A stretch of 11,595 nt of DNA from JBFMAE01 sp040756085 (GCA_040756085.1 JBFMAE010000428.1:1-11595); one strand, 5' to 3'; positions 1 to 6,391 are shown, numbered from the stretch's first letter. Made by a program: numbers and translations. Notes: a model not told the origin generated them from the letters alone.

Positions 1-9
1 AATATTTTT

Positions 10-161
10 CCCCTCACCCGCTCCGTCGCTAAAGCTCTGGAGCGTCAGCGACCATCCCTCTCCCCATTGGGGAGAGGGCGCCGCCGTCCAAAGCCTGCCT
101 TCGCCGAAACGCTTCGTGCAGGCAGGCCAGACCTTGGCGCCGGACGGGAAGGGTGAGAGGG
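10..161. repeat. Composite dispersed palindromic repeat, copy 1
   Basis: Non-coding stretch made of stacked inverted repeats. CTCACCC near 13-19 is answered by GGGTGAG at 151-157, giving the unit matched ends. Inside are a perfect 10-bp hairpin CCCTCTCCCC (56-65)/GGGGAGAGGG (69-78) with a 3-nt loop, CCGTCC (84-89)/GGACGG (142-147), and GCCTGCCT (93-100)/AGGCAGGC (120-127). The 15-53 part is found again, inverted, at 10782-10823, and 94-112 matches the minus strand of 3319-3337 at 18 of 19 positions. It resembles the REP-like palindromes common between bacterial genes; no protein is encoded. The right end runs up to the start of the truncated gene at 175. Confidence 0.75.
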
Positions 162-174
162 TCATTAGAAGAAG

Positions 175-729
175 ATGGTAAAAGACAATTTCCCTTATCC
201 CAAATCTATTCCCCTTGCTCATCTACCCAGCCGGATAGAATATCTGGAAAGGCTCTCCCGGGAATTGAACGGCCCTGAAATCTATATCAAAAGGGATGAC
301 GATACCAGTTGTCTTCTCAGCGGGAACAAGGTTCGAAAGCTGGAGTTCTTCATCGCCGAAGCCCTGGAGAAAGGGGCGGATACCCTAATCACCTGTGGCG
401 GGATTCAATCGAACCATGCGAGGGCTACAGCCATTGCAGCAAAAAGGTTTGGTCTCAACTGCCACCTCATCCTGAGGGGAAAAGCGGCCCAATCCTTCGA
501 TGGCAATTATCTTTTGGATTCAATAGTCGGTGCAAAGGTCACCTTTGTCACCAAAAGTGAATATTTGAATCGAGATCAAATCTTTGATAAATTGGAAAAA
601 AACCTCATCCGGCAGGGAAAGAATCCCTACTCTATCCCGGAGGGAGGCTCCAATGGCCTGGGTGCGATTGGCTATGTGAAGGCCATGGAGGAGATTCGGG
701 ATCAGATGAGGGAGAAGGGAATTGTTTAA
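175..729 (+). pseudogene. D-cysteine desulfhydrase / ACC deaminase family, C-terminally truncated
   Basis: PLP-dependent fold-type II enzyme of the D-cysteine desulfhydrase/1-aminocyclopropane-1-carboxylate deaminase family, which breaks small amino acids down to a keto acid and ammonia, plus sulfide for D-cysteine. Visible are the KRDD stretch (39-42), GNKVRKLEF with K52 as the expected PLP-binding lysine, and the QSNHARA segment (about 77-83). The ORF is 184 residues whereas the family is usually about 320-340. It stops just after the PEGGSNGLGAIGY motif, so the glycine-rich loop that holds the PLP phosphate and the rest of the C-terminal domain are missing. Following sequence in all three frames does not resume the family and instead matches a repeat seen after uppS. 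The start has only a weak purine-rich RBS (AGAAGA). Family assignment is firm; loss of function is an inference from the missing half. Confidence 0.8.
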
Positions 730-860
730 AAAAGTTATGGGTTGAGAGTGAAGAGTTATGAGTTAATATTGGAAAAATTAGCTCTTTACGGACACGTGCC
801 ACGCCTGCCTGCCCTGGACCATGTTAGGTTCAGCGCCTGCGATAGGCAGGGACACGGTCA
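730..860. repeat. Repeat patch after the truncated gene
   Basis: Two different repeats lie here. At 733-764 there are two AGTTATG(G/A)GTT units; the 11-mer AGTTATGAGTT (754-764) recurs exactly at 7604-7614, again directly after a stop codon. At 803-850 there is a GCCTGCC-type palindrome, CCTGCCT (804-810)/AGGCAGG (844-850), of the same class as at 93-127 and 3273-3337. GGACACG occurs at both sides of the palindrome (790-796 and 850-856). The RBS AGGAG of the rhomboid gene (874-878) lies just beyond. No coding content. Confidence 0.6.
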
Positions 861-884
861 CGTTATTTATGACAGGAGATTGAA

Positions 885-1586
885 ATGACTTACTACCATT
901 ACCGTTTTTCTTTTGGACAGGGGTTGACCCCCATCATCAAAAATCTGATCATTATCATGGCTGCTCTCTTTCTCTTCCAAAAAATAGTTGAAATCAGCCA
1001 ATTCGAAATCTACATCAATTATTTCATTTACTACTTTGCACTCGTTCCCATCTTAGTTTGGAAGAAGTATTTTTTGTGGCAATTGGCCACCTACATCTTT
1101 CTTCACGGGGGGATCTTTCATCTTCTTTTTAATCTTTTTGCCCTCTGGATGTTCGGGGGAGAGTTGGAAAATTATTTGGGGTCGAGGAAATTCCTGCGAT
1201 ATTTTCTATTCTGCGGAATCGGTGCAGGTATCTGTACCGTTCTCTTTACTCCCTATCTATATCAGCGCATCCCTGTGATTGGAGCTTCCGGAGCCATCTA
1301 TGGAATACTTCTCGCCTACGGTTGGTTCTTTCCAAATCGGCTCATCTACATCTACTTTCTTTTCCCCATTCCCGCTAAATACTTTGTCATCATTTTCGGC
1401 CTCATCGCATTTTTCTCTTCCATGGAAGGAGCAGGAAGTGGTATTTCTCATCTCACCCATCTGGGTGGCCTTCTCTTCGGCTTTTTCTATATGGCCTATC
1501 CAATGATCCGACAAAAAATTCGCCGTGAATATTATAAAAGGAAATGGTCTCAAAGGGGGCCTGGCAGCGGAAATTACTTTCATTAA
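885..1586 (+). CDS. Rhomboid-family intramembrane serine protease
   Basis: Membrane protease that cleaves substrates within or next to a transmembrane helix using a Ser/His dyad. The 233-residue product is almost wholly hydrophobic, with about six membrane segments. Family motifs in order: HGGIFHLLFN (74-83), giving the conserved His and the oxyanion-hole Asn83; GASGAIYG with nucleophile Ser135; and SHLTHLGG with catalytic His192. All expected catalytic residues are present, so it is probably active. The C-terminus is short and basic. AGGAG at 874-878 sits 6 nt before the ATG. It has no coding neighbour within 100 bp on either side and repeats flank it, so it is probably a single-gene unit. 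Substrate unknown. Confidence 0.92.
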   Translation: MTYYHYRFSFGQGLTPIIKNLIIIMAALFLFQKIVEISQFEIYINYFIYYFALVPILVWKKYFLWQLATYIFLHGGIFHLLFNLFALWMFGGELENYLGSRKFLRYFLFCGIGAGICTVLFTPYLYQRIPVIGASGAIYGILLAYGWFFPNRLIYIYFLFPIPAKYFVIIFGLIAFFSSMEGAGSGISHLTHLGGLLFGFFYMAYPMIRQKIRREYYKRKWSQRGPGSGNYFH

Positions 1587-1612
1587 TCAAGGGGGCAAAG
1601 TCCATCTGTTTA

Positions 1613-1705
1613 GGATTCAAGGAGTCAGGGGTTCAAGGAGTCGAGTGAACGTCTTGAAAACAAAACACTTGAACCCGCGAATCCTCGAACCCTCGAACCC
1701 TTTTT
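1613..1705. repeat. GGTTCAAGG-type inverted repeat, possible terminator
   Basis: The left half carries GGATTCAAGGAGTC and GGGTTCAAGGAGTC in tandem; the right half carries the complementary CTTGAACCC (1668-1676) and two abutting CTCGAACCC units (1684-1692, 1692-1700). GGGTTCAAG (1629-1637) pairs perfectly with 1668-1676, and GGGTTC can alternatively pair with GAACCC at 1695-1700, which is directly followed by five T. That layout would serve as a Rho-independent terminator for the rhomboid gene. The repetitiveness also fits a dispersed repeat. The end abuts the DUF72 start codon, which therefore has no clear Shine-Dalgarno. Confidence 0.6.
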
Positions 1706-1709
1706 AGTT

Positions 1710-2450
1710 ATGATTTTTATAGGAACGAGCGGCTATAACTACCCCCACTGGTGGAATGGTGTCTTTTATCCCTCTGATCTTCCACAGAGAAAGTGGCTTG
1801 AATTCTACGCCGAATATTTTGACACGGTGGAATTGAATGTCACCTTCTATCGCCTCCCCAGGAAAGAGGTCTTTGAAGGCTGGTATAGGCGAACACCGAA
1901 GAAGTTTCTCTTTGCCGTCAAGGGAAGCCGGTTCATCACTCATATCAAGCGGCTGAAGGATTGCAGAGAGCCTCTCTCCCTCCTTTTCGACCATGCTTTA
2001 CCGTTAAAGGAAAAATTGGGTGTGGTGCTCTGGCAACTCCCCCCACGTTTTTCATTTGAAAAGGAGAAGCTGGAGGAATTTTGTGTCCTCCTCTCCACCC
2101 TCCCCCGTTCCAAACTTCTCCGCCATGCCTTTGAATTCAGGGATGAATCCTGGTTCTGTCAGGAGGCCTTTCGGATACTGGAAGAATTTCATTTTGCCTA
2201 TTGCATTGCTCACGGTTCAGGCCTCCCATTTATGGAGAAGGTCACATCCAACTTCATCTACCTCCGTCTTCACGGAGGTGAAGTTCTTTACGGCTCTAAC
2301 TATTCGGATAAAGAACTGAACCAATGGGCGGAAAAAATCCAGAGTTGGAAAGGGAAAGGTAAAAGCGTATTTGTTTACTTCAATAACGATGCCTATGGCT
2401 TCGCCATCAAAAATGCCCTCACCCTGAAAAAATTGGTCCCAAGCAATTGA
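1710..2450 (+). CDS. DUF72 (YecE-like) domain protein
   Basis: Protein of the DUF72/YecE family, a TIM-barrel-like fold of unsettled biochemical function. The N-terminus MIFIGTSGYNYPHWW is the family hallmark, followed by YAEYFDTVELNVTFYRLP (about 32-49), the KFLFAVKGSRFITH strand (about 64-77), FEFRDESWF in the middle, and VFVYFNNDAYGFAIKNAL near the end. The 246 residues match the usual length, so it looks intact. The start is fixed by the hallmark even though no clear RBS precedes it. Flanked by repeat upstream and a hairpin downstream; no functional partner is adjacent. Confidence 0.9.
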   Translation: MIFIGTSGYNYPHWWNGVFYPSDLPQRKWLEFYAEYFDTVELNVTFYRLPRKEVFEGWYRRTPKKFLFAVKGSRFITHIKRLKDCREPLSLLFDHALPLKEKLGVVLWQLPPRFSFEKEKLEEFCVLLSTLPRSKLLRHAFEFRDESWFCQEAFRILEEFHFAYCIAHGSGLPFMEKVTSNFIYLRLHGGEVLYGSNYSDKELNQWAEKIQSWKGKGKSVFVYFNNDAYGFAIKNALTLKKLVPSN

Positions 2451-2464
2451 CCCACCTGGCCGGC

Positions 2465-2493
2465 AAGTGGCCCGCCCTATGGGCGGGGAACTT
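2465..2493 (+). terminator. Hairpin downstream of the DUF72 gene
   Basis: CCCGCCC (2471-2477), loop TAT, GGGCGGG (2481-2487) form a perfect 7-bp GC stem. AAGT (2465-2468)/ACTT (2490-2493) extends it beyond a small internal mismatch. It starts 15 nt after the stop codon. There is no immediate T-run; a T-rich stretch comes only about 20 nt later, so intrinsic termination is uncertain and it may be just another dispersed palindrome. Confidence 0.4.
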
Positions 2494-2601
2494 CACATGA
2501 CTGCCTTTCTATCTTTTTAATCCCGATTCACTATGACGGAATAACCTCCCGATTTACTCTACCTCCATAATAGCTGGATTACAATTCTGAAAATTTTTTA
2601 C

Positions 2602-2630
2602 TTGCAATTATATGAAATTAATGGTAAATA
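2602..2630 (+). promoter_or_regulatory. Possible sigma70 promoter for the small unrecognised gene
   Basis: TTGCAA (2602-2607), 17-nt spacer, TAAATA (2625-2630) within an AT-rich segment. The -35 is good and the -10 weak. The predicted transcript would begin only about 15 nt before the ATG at 2652, with little room for an RBS. The same TTGCAA hexamer occurs upstream of rpsB. Confidence 0.25.
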
Positions 2631-2651
2631 GATTACATCTAAAATTTATGG

Positions 2652-3074
2652 ATGTATTTTAAGGATATGCCGGGTTTTGTACCAAATCTCATATCAAATC
2701 TATGGAAGAATCCTCTCCCACCCCGGCCGATGATGGCGCGTCAGAATCATTTGATGCTTGCCGGTATCAACCAATCGGTTTTTCTCAACCAGTGGGGAAT
2801 CCCAGAGATTAAAATCAGTCTTGACCGATTGGGAGGTTTCTTCAATTTAGATTCCATGTCCTTTCATATCGACTCCTCTGAGGAAGATCCTCATACAGTT
2901 TGGATTTACGAAAAGAGGGATAGGATCCTCTTCTTCAAAAGAGGGAAATTAATCTCTCATTTTAAATGGAGGGAATTCAGAGAGAAATGGAAGAGGCCAA
3001 AAGAGAAATCAGGGCCCAGGGGAATCCGGAAATCATCTCTCCTCATGGCTACGACCTTATCCCTTGTTGCCTAA
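2652..3074 (+). CDS. Small unrecognised protein, possibly BamE-like fold
   Basis: 140 residues; I do not recognise the family with certainty. A central region reads GINQSVFLNQWGIPE (38-52), then VWIYEKRDRILFFKRGKL (83-100) and a charged tail (KWREFREKW, 105-113). The order of a G-x-x-x-x-V-x-x-x-WG-P turn, a W-x-Y strand and a FF-x-x-GKL strand recalls BamE/SmpA-type small domains, but there is no signal peptide or lipobox, so the comparison is only suggestive. The start is unclear: the ATG at 2652 has no RBS, and in-frame ATGs at 2667 and 2730 are alternatives; the frame is closed at 2640. Codon use looks like that of neighbours. The gene ends 14 bp before the target duplication of the element at 3096. 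Confidence 0.6.
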   Translation: MYFKDMPGFVPNLISNLWKNPLPPRPMMARQNHLMLAGINQSVFLNQWGIPEIKISLDRLGGFFNLDSMSFHIDSSEEDPHTVWIYEKRDRILFFKRGKLISHFKWREFREKWKRPKEKSGPRGIRKSSLLMATTLSLVA

Positions 3075-3107
3075 TCCCCCCTTTCCCCTTTTAGTGTAAT
3101 CCCTCAG

Positions 3108-3212
3108 TTTCAGGTAGTAAATCGTGGTTCAAACGGGTAGGGGCGACTTTAGTCGCCCTAAAATTGGCCCCGCTTTGCGGGACCCTACCCATTGTCCCCC
3201 GCTTCAGTGAGA
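3108..3212. repeat. Hairpin-rich repeat inserted in the left arm of the element
   Basis: About 105 nt absent from the matching right arm. It folds as an outer stem GGGTAG (3135-3140)/CTACCC (3185-3190) enclosing two hairpins: GGGCGACT (3141-3148)/AGTCGCCC (3151-3158) with a 2-nt loop, and CCCGC (3169-3173)/GCGGG (3177-3181) with loop TTT. TCAG occurs at both junctions, a possible 4-bp duplication. It resembles the GTAGGGGCGAC-type palindromic repeats seen between genes in many bacteria. Confidence 0.6.
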
Positions 3213-3272
3213 AGGTGTGAAAAAATTGATTCAAGTTGAGAGGGCGGGTAGGGATATCGAAAAAGTTTTACA

Positions 3273-3337
3273 CCTGCCTGCGCGTAGCCCGCCTGCCGAA
3301 GCCTCGTGCGGCGGGCAGGCGCTTCGGCGAAGGCAGG
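3273..3337. repeat. GCCTGCC-type nested palindrome inside the element
   Basis: Outer CCTGCC (3273-3278)/GGCAGG (3332-3337) encloses GCCCGCC (3287-3293)/GGCGGGC (3310-3316). The minus strand of 3319-3337 matches 94-112 at 18 of 19 positions, so this belongs to the same dispersed family as copy 1 at the start of the window. Confidence 0.6.
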
Positions 3338-3521
3338 GCGATACCTTTTTGCGTTAACTACTCACGATGAAAAACTTCAATAATCGTTGTTACTTGCAGA
3401 GCCTTGTTACCTCTGCCTTCCAAACGACCGCATTTGTAAAACTTTGAAGATATTGCTGCCCGACCGGCAGTCCCAATTTTTTCACACCTCCTGAGGGATT
3501 ACCTTTTAGTCATTTTTCCCC

Positions 3522-3550
3522 TTGCAAAATAAATAATCATATGTTAACAG
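3522..3550 (+). promoter_or_regulatory. Candidate rpsB promoter
   Basis: TTGCAA (3522-3527), 17-nt spacer, weak -10 TAACAG (3545-3550), all in AT-rich sequence right after the transposable element. A promoter for the translation genes is expected here because the nearest upstream gene is more than 500 bp away, but the -10 is poor and the exact hexamers are uncertain. Confidence 0.3.
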
Positions 3551-3587
3551 AGTTTTATTTCACTTATTTTCATCCACAGGAGGAAAA

Positions 3588-3623
3588 ATGGAAAAGAAAC
3601 GGAGGGTTCGATGTCCACTGTAA
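3588..3623 (+). CDS. Possible 11-residue leader ORF overlapping the rpsB start
   Basis: AGGAGG (3578-3583) lies 4 nt before ATG at 3588, opening MEKKRRVRCPL and stopping at TAA 3621-3623, ten bases past the A of the rpsB ATG and in a different frame. The codons between the two starts also contain the rpsB RBS. The peptide is basic. It could be a translated leader that tunes rpsB initiation, or simply a second RBS-like site by chance; nothing in the window decides this. Confidence 0.3.
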   Translation: MEKKRRVRCPL

Positions 3624-4408
3624 CGATGAAGGAACTTCTGGAGGCGGGTGTTCATTTTGGTCACGAGACCAAACGTTGGGACCCCAAAATGAAACCTTAT
3701 ATCTTCGGAGCGAGAAACGGGATTTATATCATCGATCTCCAGAAGACCGTTCAACTCTTCAAGGACGCCTATCAATTCGTTCGGGATGTCACTGCCAAGG
3801 GAGAGTATGTTCTCTTCGTCGGGACGAAAAAGCAGGCTCAGGAAACGATTTACGAACAGGCGAACCGCTGCAATATGTTCTATGTGAATCACCGCTGGTT
3901 GGGAGGAATGCTGACCAATTTTCAGACAATTAAACGGTCCATTGACCGGTTGAATAAACTCGAGGCCATGAAAAATGAAGAAATCTACAACCTCCTCCCC
4001 AAAAAGGAGGTCTTGGAATTAGAGAAAGAGAGGAACCGGTTGGATAAATCCCTCGGAGGCATAAAAAATATGAATCGACTTCCCGGGGCCATTTTTGTCG
4101 TGGACCCCAAAAAGGAAAGAATCGCTGTTCAAGAGGCGAGAAAGATCGGCATCCCCTCGATCGGTATTGTCGATACGAATTGTAATCCCGAAGAATTGGA
4201 TTATATCATTCCAGGCAATGATGATGCGATCCGGGCCATCCATCTTTTCGCCTCTAAAGTCGCAGATGCTGTCATTGAGGGAAGACAGATCTATGAAAAA
4301 CAGCTCCAGATGGAGGGAGCAAAAGAAGAAAAAGAGACGGATGAACAGGGCAAGCCCCTTGCAGAGATACAGGTAGATGAAATAATCGAAAATGTGGAGA
4401 AGGAGTAG
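3611..4408 (+). CDS. rpsB: 30S ribosomal protein S2
   Basis: Structural protein of the small ribosomal subunit. Family motifs: MKELLEAGVHFGHETKRWDP at the N-terminus, NGIYIIDLQKT, WLGGMLTNFQTI, PGAIFVVDPKKERIAVQEA, and IGIVDTNCNPEELDYIIPGND. The 265 residues are the normal length; the C-terminus is acidic. GGAGGG (3601-3606) is 4 nt before the ATG. tsf follows after 6 nt, the standard bacterial pairing. The leader contains a second SD/ATG pair giving an overlapping mini-ORF. In several bacteria S2 represses this operon through its leader; I see no known leader motif here. Confidence 0.98.
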   Translation: MSTVTMKELLEAGVHFGHETKRWDPKMKPYIFGARNGIYIIDLQKTVQLFKDAYQFVRDVTAKGEYVLFVGTKKQAQETIYEQANRCNMFYVNHRWLGGMLTNFQTIKRSIDRLNKLEAMKNEEIYNLLPKKEVLELEKERNRLDKSLGGIKNMNRLPGAIFVVDPKKERIAVQEARKIGIPSIGIVDTNCNPEELDYIIPGNDDAIRAIHLFASKVADAVIEGRQIYEKQLQMEGAKEEKETDEQGKPLAEIQVDEIIENVEKE

Positions 4409-4414
4409 AACCGA

Positions 4415-5053
4415 ATGGAAATTTCTGTTGAATTGGTAAAAGACCTGAGACAGAGGACGGGTGCCGGGGTGATAGATTGTAAAACCGCCCTCCAAGAGGC
4501 CAAGGGAAATGTGGAGGCGGCGATCGATTATCTTCGACGGAAGGGATTGGCAACAGCTGCCAAAAAGGCAGGACGCATAACCACCGATGGACTGGTCGCC
4601 TCCTATATCCATGCCGGAGGGAAGATGGGGGTTCTCGTCGAGATCAACTGTGAGACCGATTTTGTGGCCAAGACAGAAGATTTTCAGGCCTTCGTAAAAA
4701 ATATCGCCATGCATATCGCCGCTACCAATCCTCAATACATCCGAAGAGAGGAAGTTCAGCCGGAGGTTTTGGAAAAGGAAAAGGAGATCTATCGAACCCA
4801 GGCATTGGAATCGGGGAAACCCACAAAGGTAATCGATAAGATTGTCGAAGGCAAATGCGAGAGGTTCTTTTCCGAAGTATGCCTTTTAGAACAGACCTAT
4901 ATCAAGGACTCTGATCTGACGGTCAAGGAAGTTCTCGATGCGATGATCGCTAAGGTTGGAGAAAACATCACCATCCGTCGGTTTGCGCGATTTCAACTGG
5001 GTGAAGGATTACAAGCCCGGTCGCAACTTGCCTGTTCCTATTCGACGGAATAA
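4415..5053 (+). CDS. tsf: Elongation factor Ts, short form
   Basis: Guanine nucleotide exchange factor that recycles EF-Tu-GDP. The N-terminal UBA-like helical domain is seen as LVKDLRQRTGAGVIDCKTAL, followed by the EF-Tu-contacting T81-DFVAKTEDF motif and the GKCERFFSEVCLLEQ helix. It has 212 residues, the short form with one main core subdomain, as in Thermus, rather than the about 280 of E. coli. The last 12 residues after LGEGL lack the usual DFAAEVA helix; other frames do not restore it, so this is a variable tail rather than a frameshift. AAGGAG is 9 nt before the ATG. Next gene is pyrH, 35 nt on. Confidence 0.97.
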   Translation: MEISVELVKDLRQRTGAGVIDCKTALQEAKGNVEAAIDYLRRKGLATAAKKAGRITTDGLVASYIHAGGKMGVLVEINCETDFVAKTEDFQAFVKNIAMHIAATNPQYIRREEVQPEVLEKEKEIYRTQALESGKPTKVIDKIVEGKCERFFSEVCLLEQTYIKDSDLTVKEVLDAMIAKVGENITIRRFARFQLGEGLQARSQLACSYSTE

Positions 5054-5088
5054 AGCAAACCCATCAGTCCCGAAATATCAGGATTGGC

Positions 5089-5805
5089 ATGAAAAGAACT
5101 CGATATAAACGAATTCTCCTGAAGATCAGTGGTGAGGTTTTAACCGGCGAGGGAGGTTATGGAATTGATCCCTTGGTGATCCAGCAGATCGCCCAGGAGA
5201 TTAAAGAGGTGAAACATTTAGGGGTAGAGGTGGCCATCGTCATCGGAGGAGGCAATATCTTTCGGGGAATCGCAGCAAGTTCAAAGGGGATGGACCGGGC
5301 TTCTGCGGATGATATGGGGATGCTCGCCACCGTGATGAACGGGATTGCCCTTCAGGATGCCCTGGAGAAGATTGATATCCCCACTCGAGTCCAGACAGCG
5401 ATCGAAATGCGCGAGGTTGCGGAGCCCTATATTCGGCGAAGGGCGATTCGCCATCTTGAGAAAGGCCGGGTCGTCATCTTCGCTGGGGGCACAGGGAATC
5501 CTTATTTCACCACGGATACAACGGCTTCCCTCCGGGCCATGGAAATTGGTGCAGAAGTGATTCTGAAAGCCACCAAGGTCGATGGCGTCTATGATGTCGA
5601 TCCTCTCCTCAATAAGCGGGCCCATAAATTTGATGAACTCAGCTACCTTGATGTTTTGAAGAAACAGATCAAAGTCATGGATGCGACAGCCATCTCCCTC
5701 TGCATGGACCATCAGATTCCGATCATTGTCTTCAATCTGAAGAAAAAGGGAAATATCAAACGGGCCATTTGCGGGGAGAGAGTTGGAACAAAAGTGAGGG
5801 GATGA
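5089..5805 (+). CDS. pyrH: UMP kinase (uridylate kinase)
   Basis: Phosphorylates UMP to UDP with ATP, the entry to UTP and CTP; a hexameric bacterial enzyme of the amino-acid kinase fold, typically GTP-activated and UTP-inhibited. Seen are KRILLKISGE (8-17), VIGGGNIFRG, the DDMGMLATVMNGIALQDAL helix, AGGTGNPYFTTDTTASLRA and the ILKATKVDGVYDVDP nucleotide-binding segment. The 238 residues are normal. AGGA (5080-5083) precedes the ATG by 5 nt. It ends 3 nt before frr, so the two are probably translationally coupled. Confidence 0.98.
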   Translation: MKRTRYKRILLKISGEVLTGEGGYGIDPLVIQQIAQEIKEVKHLGVEVAIVIGGGNIFRGIAASSKGMDRASADDMGMLATVMNGIALQDALEKIDIPTRVQTAIEMREVAEPYIRRRAIRHLEKGRVVIFAGGTGNPYFTTDTTASLRAMEIGAEVILKATKVDGVYDVDPLLNKRAHKFDELSYLDVLKKQIKVMDATAISLCMDHQIPIIVFNLKKKGNIKRAICGERVGTKVRG

Positions 5806-5808
5806 ATC

Positions 5809-6366
5809 ATGGAGGAAAAAATCTTTACAGAAGCGGTAGCCAAGATGGAGAAAACTCTAACTGCCCTCAAGACAGATTTAAATAAAGTGAGGACGGGCAG
5901 GGCCTCCCTGGCCCTCTTCGATGATATTCGAGTCGATTACTACGGAACACTTACTCCCCTTCACCAGATGGCTACACTGGCTGTCCCCGAATCCAGGCTC
6001 ATCACCATTCAACCCTGGGATACGAGTATCACCGGTGAGATTGAAAAGGCTATCCTCAAATCGGAGCTCGGGGTCACCCCGGTCAGCGATGGGAAGATCA
6101 TCCGTATCAATATTCCAAGGCTGACCGAGGAACGGCGAAAGGAACTCGTCAAGGTGGTGAAAAAGATGGCAGAAGGGACAAGGGTGGCCATCCGGAACAT
6201 CCGACGGGAAGTGAACGACCAGCTTAAGGCGCTGGAAAAAAATAAGAAGATCTCCAAGGACCAACTTCACCAGTGGATGGATAAGGTGCAAGCCTCCACG
6301 GATAAATTCATCGAGAAGGTGGATGAAGTGCTTGGGACCAAAGAAAAAGAGATTCTAGAAATTTAA
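5809..6366 (+). CDS. frr: Ribosome recycling factor
   Basis: With EF-G it splits the post-termination ribosome. The 185 residues show the three-helix bundle ends and hinge: TDLNKVRTGRASLALFDDIRVDYYG near the N-terminus, LAVPESRLITIQPWD, GVTPVSDGKIIRINIPRLTEERR (about 85-107), and a long charged coiled C-terminal helix. GAGGGG within the end of pyrH supplies the RBS, 7 nt before ATG. Full length and unremarkable; the ferredoxin gene follows within 25 nt. Confidence 0.98.
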   Translation: MEEKIFTEAVAKMEKTLTALKTDLNKVRTGRASLALFDDIRVDYYGTLTPLHQMATLAVPESRLITIQPWDTSITGEIEKAILKSELGVTPVSDGKIIRINIPRLTEERRKELVKVVKKMAEGTRVAIRNIRREVNDQLKALEKNKKISKDQLHQWMDKVQASTDKFIEKVDEVLGTKEKEILEI

Positions 6367-6391
6367 ATATAAAATAAAGGGGGTGATGGAA

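Larger units (their letters stand above)
3096..3502. mobile_element. Non-autonomous transposable element (MITE-like) with 8-bp target duplication
   Basis: The ends are perfect 12-bp inverted repeats, GTAATCCCTCAG (3096-3107) and CTGAGGGATTAC (3491-3502). CTTTTAGT is directly repeated immediately outside (3088-3095 and 3503-3510), the expected 8-bp target duplication. The arms continue inward: AGGTGTGAAAAAATTG (3213-3228) pairs with 3474-3489, and AAAGTTTTACA (3262-3272) with 3435-3445, with partial matching between. On the right arm the outer and inner blocks are one base apart, but on the left they are separated by about 105 nt (see the nested insert). The centre holds a GC-rich palindrome (3273-3337). 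No transposase is present. GTAA ends plus 8-bp duplications are typical of the IS66 family, so mobilisation by an IS66-type transposase is my inference. Confidence 0.8.

Noticed and set aside
3541..3933. 130-residue + strand ORF overlapping rpsB
   Set aside because: Out-of-frame shadow of rpsB with no family resemblance.
4019..4735. 238-residue minus-strand ORF across rpsB and tsf
   Set aside because: Antisense shadow of two certain genes; no recognisable domain and no RBS of note.
4990..5053. Possible frameshift at the tsf C-terminus
   Set aside because: The tail after LGEGL is atypical, but neither other frame gives the usual EF-Ts helix, and short EF-Ts forms end near this point.
6386..6391. 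ATG at 6386 as the ferredoxin start
   Set aside because: It lies inside the best Shine-Dalgarno match; GTG at 6392 has proper spacing and gives the usual short N-terminus.
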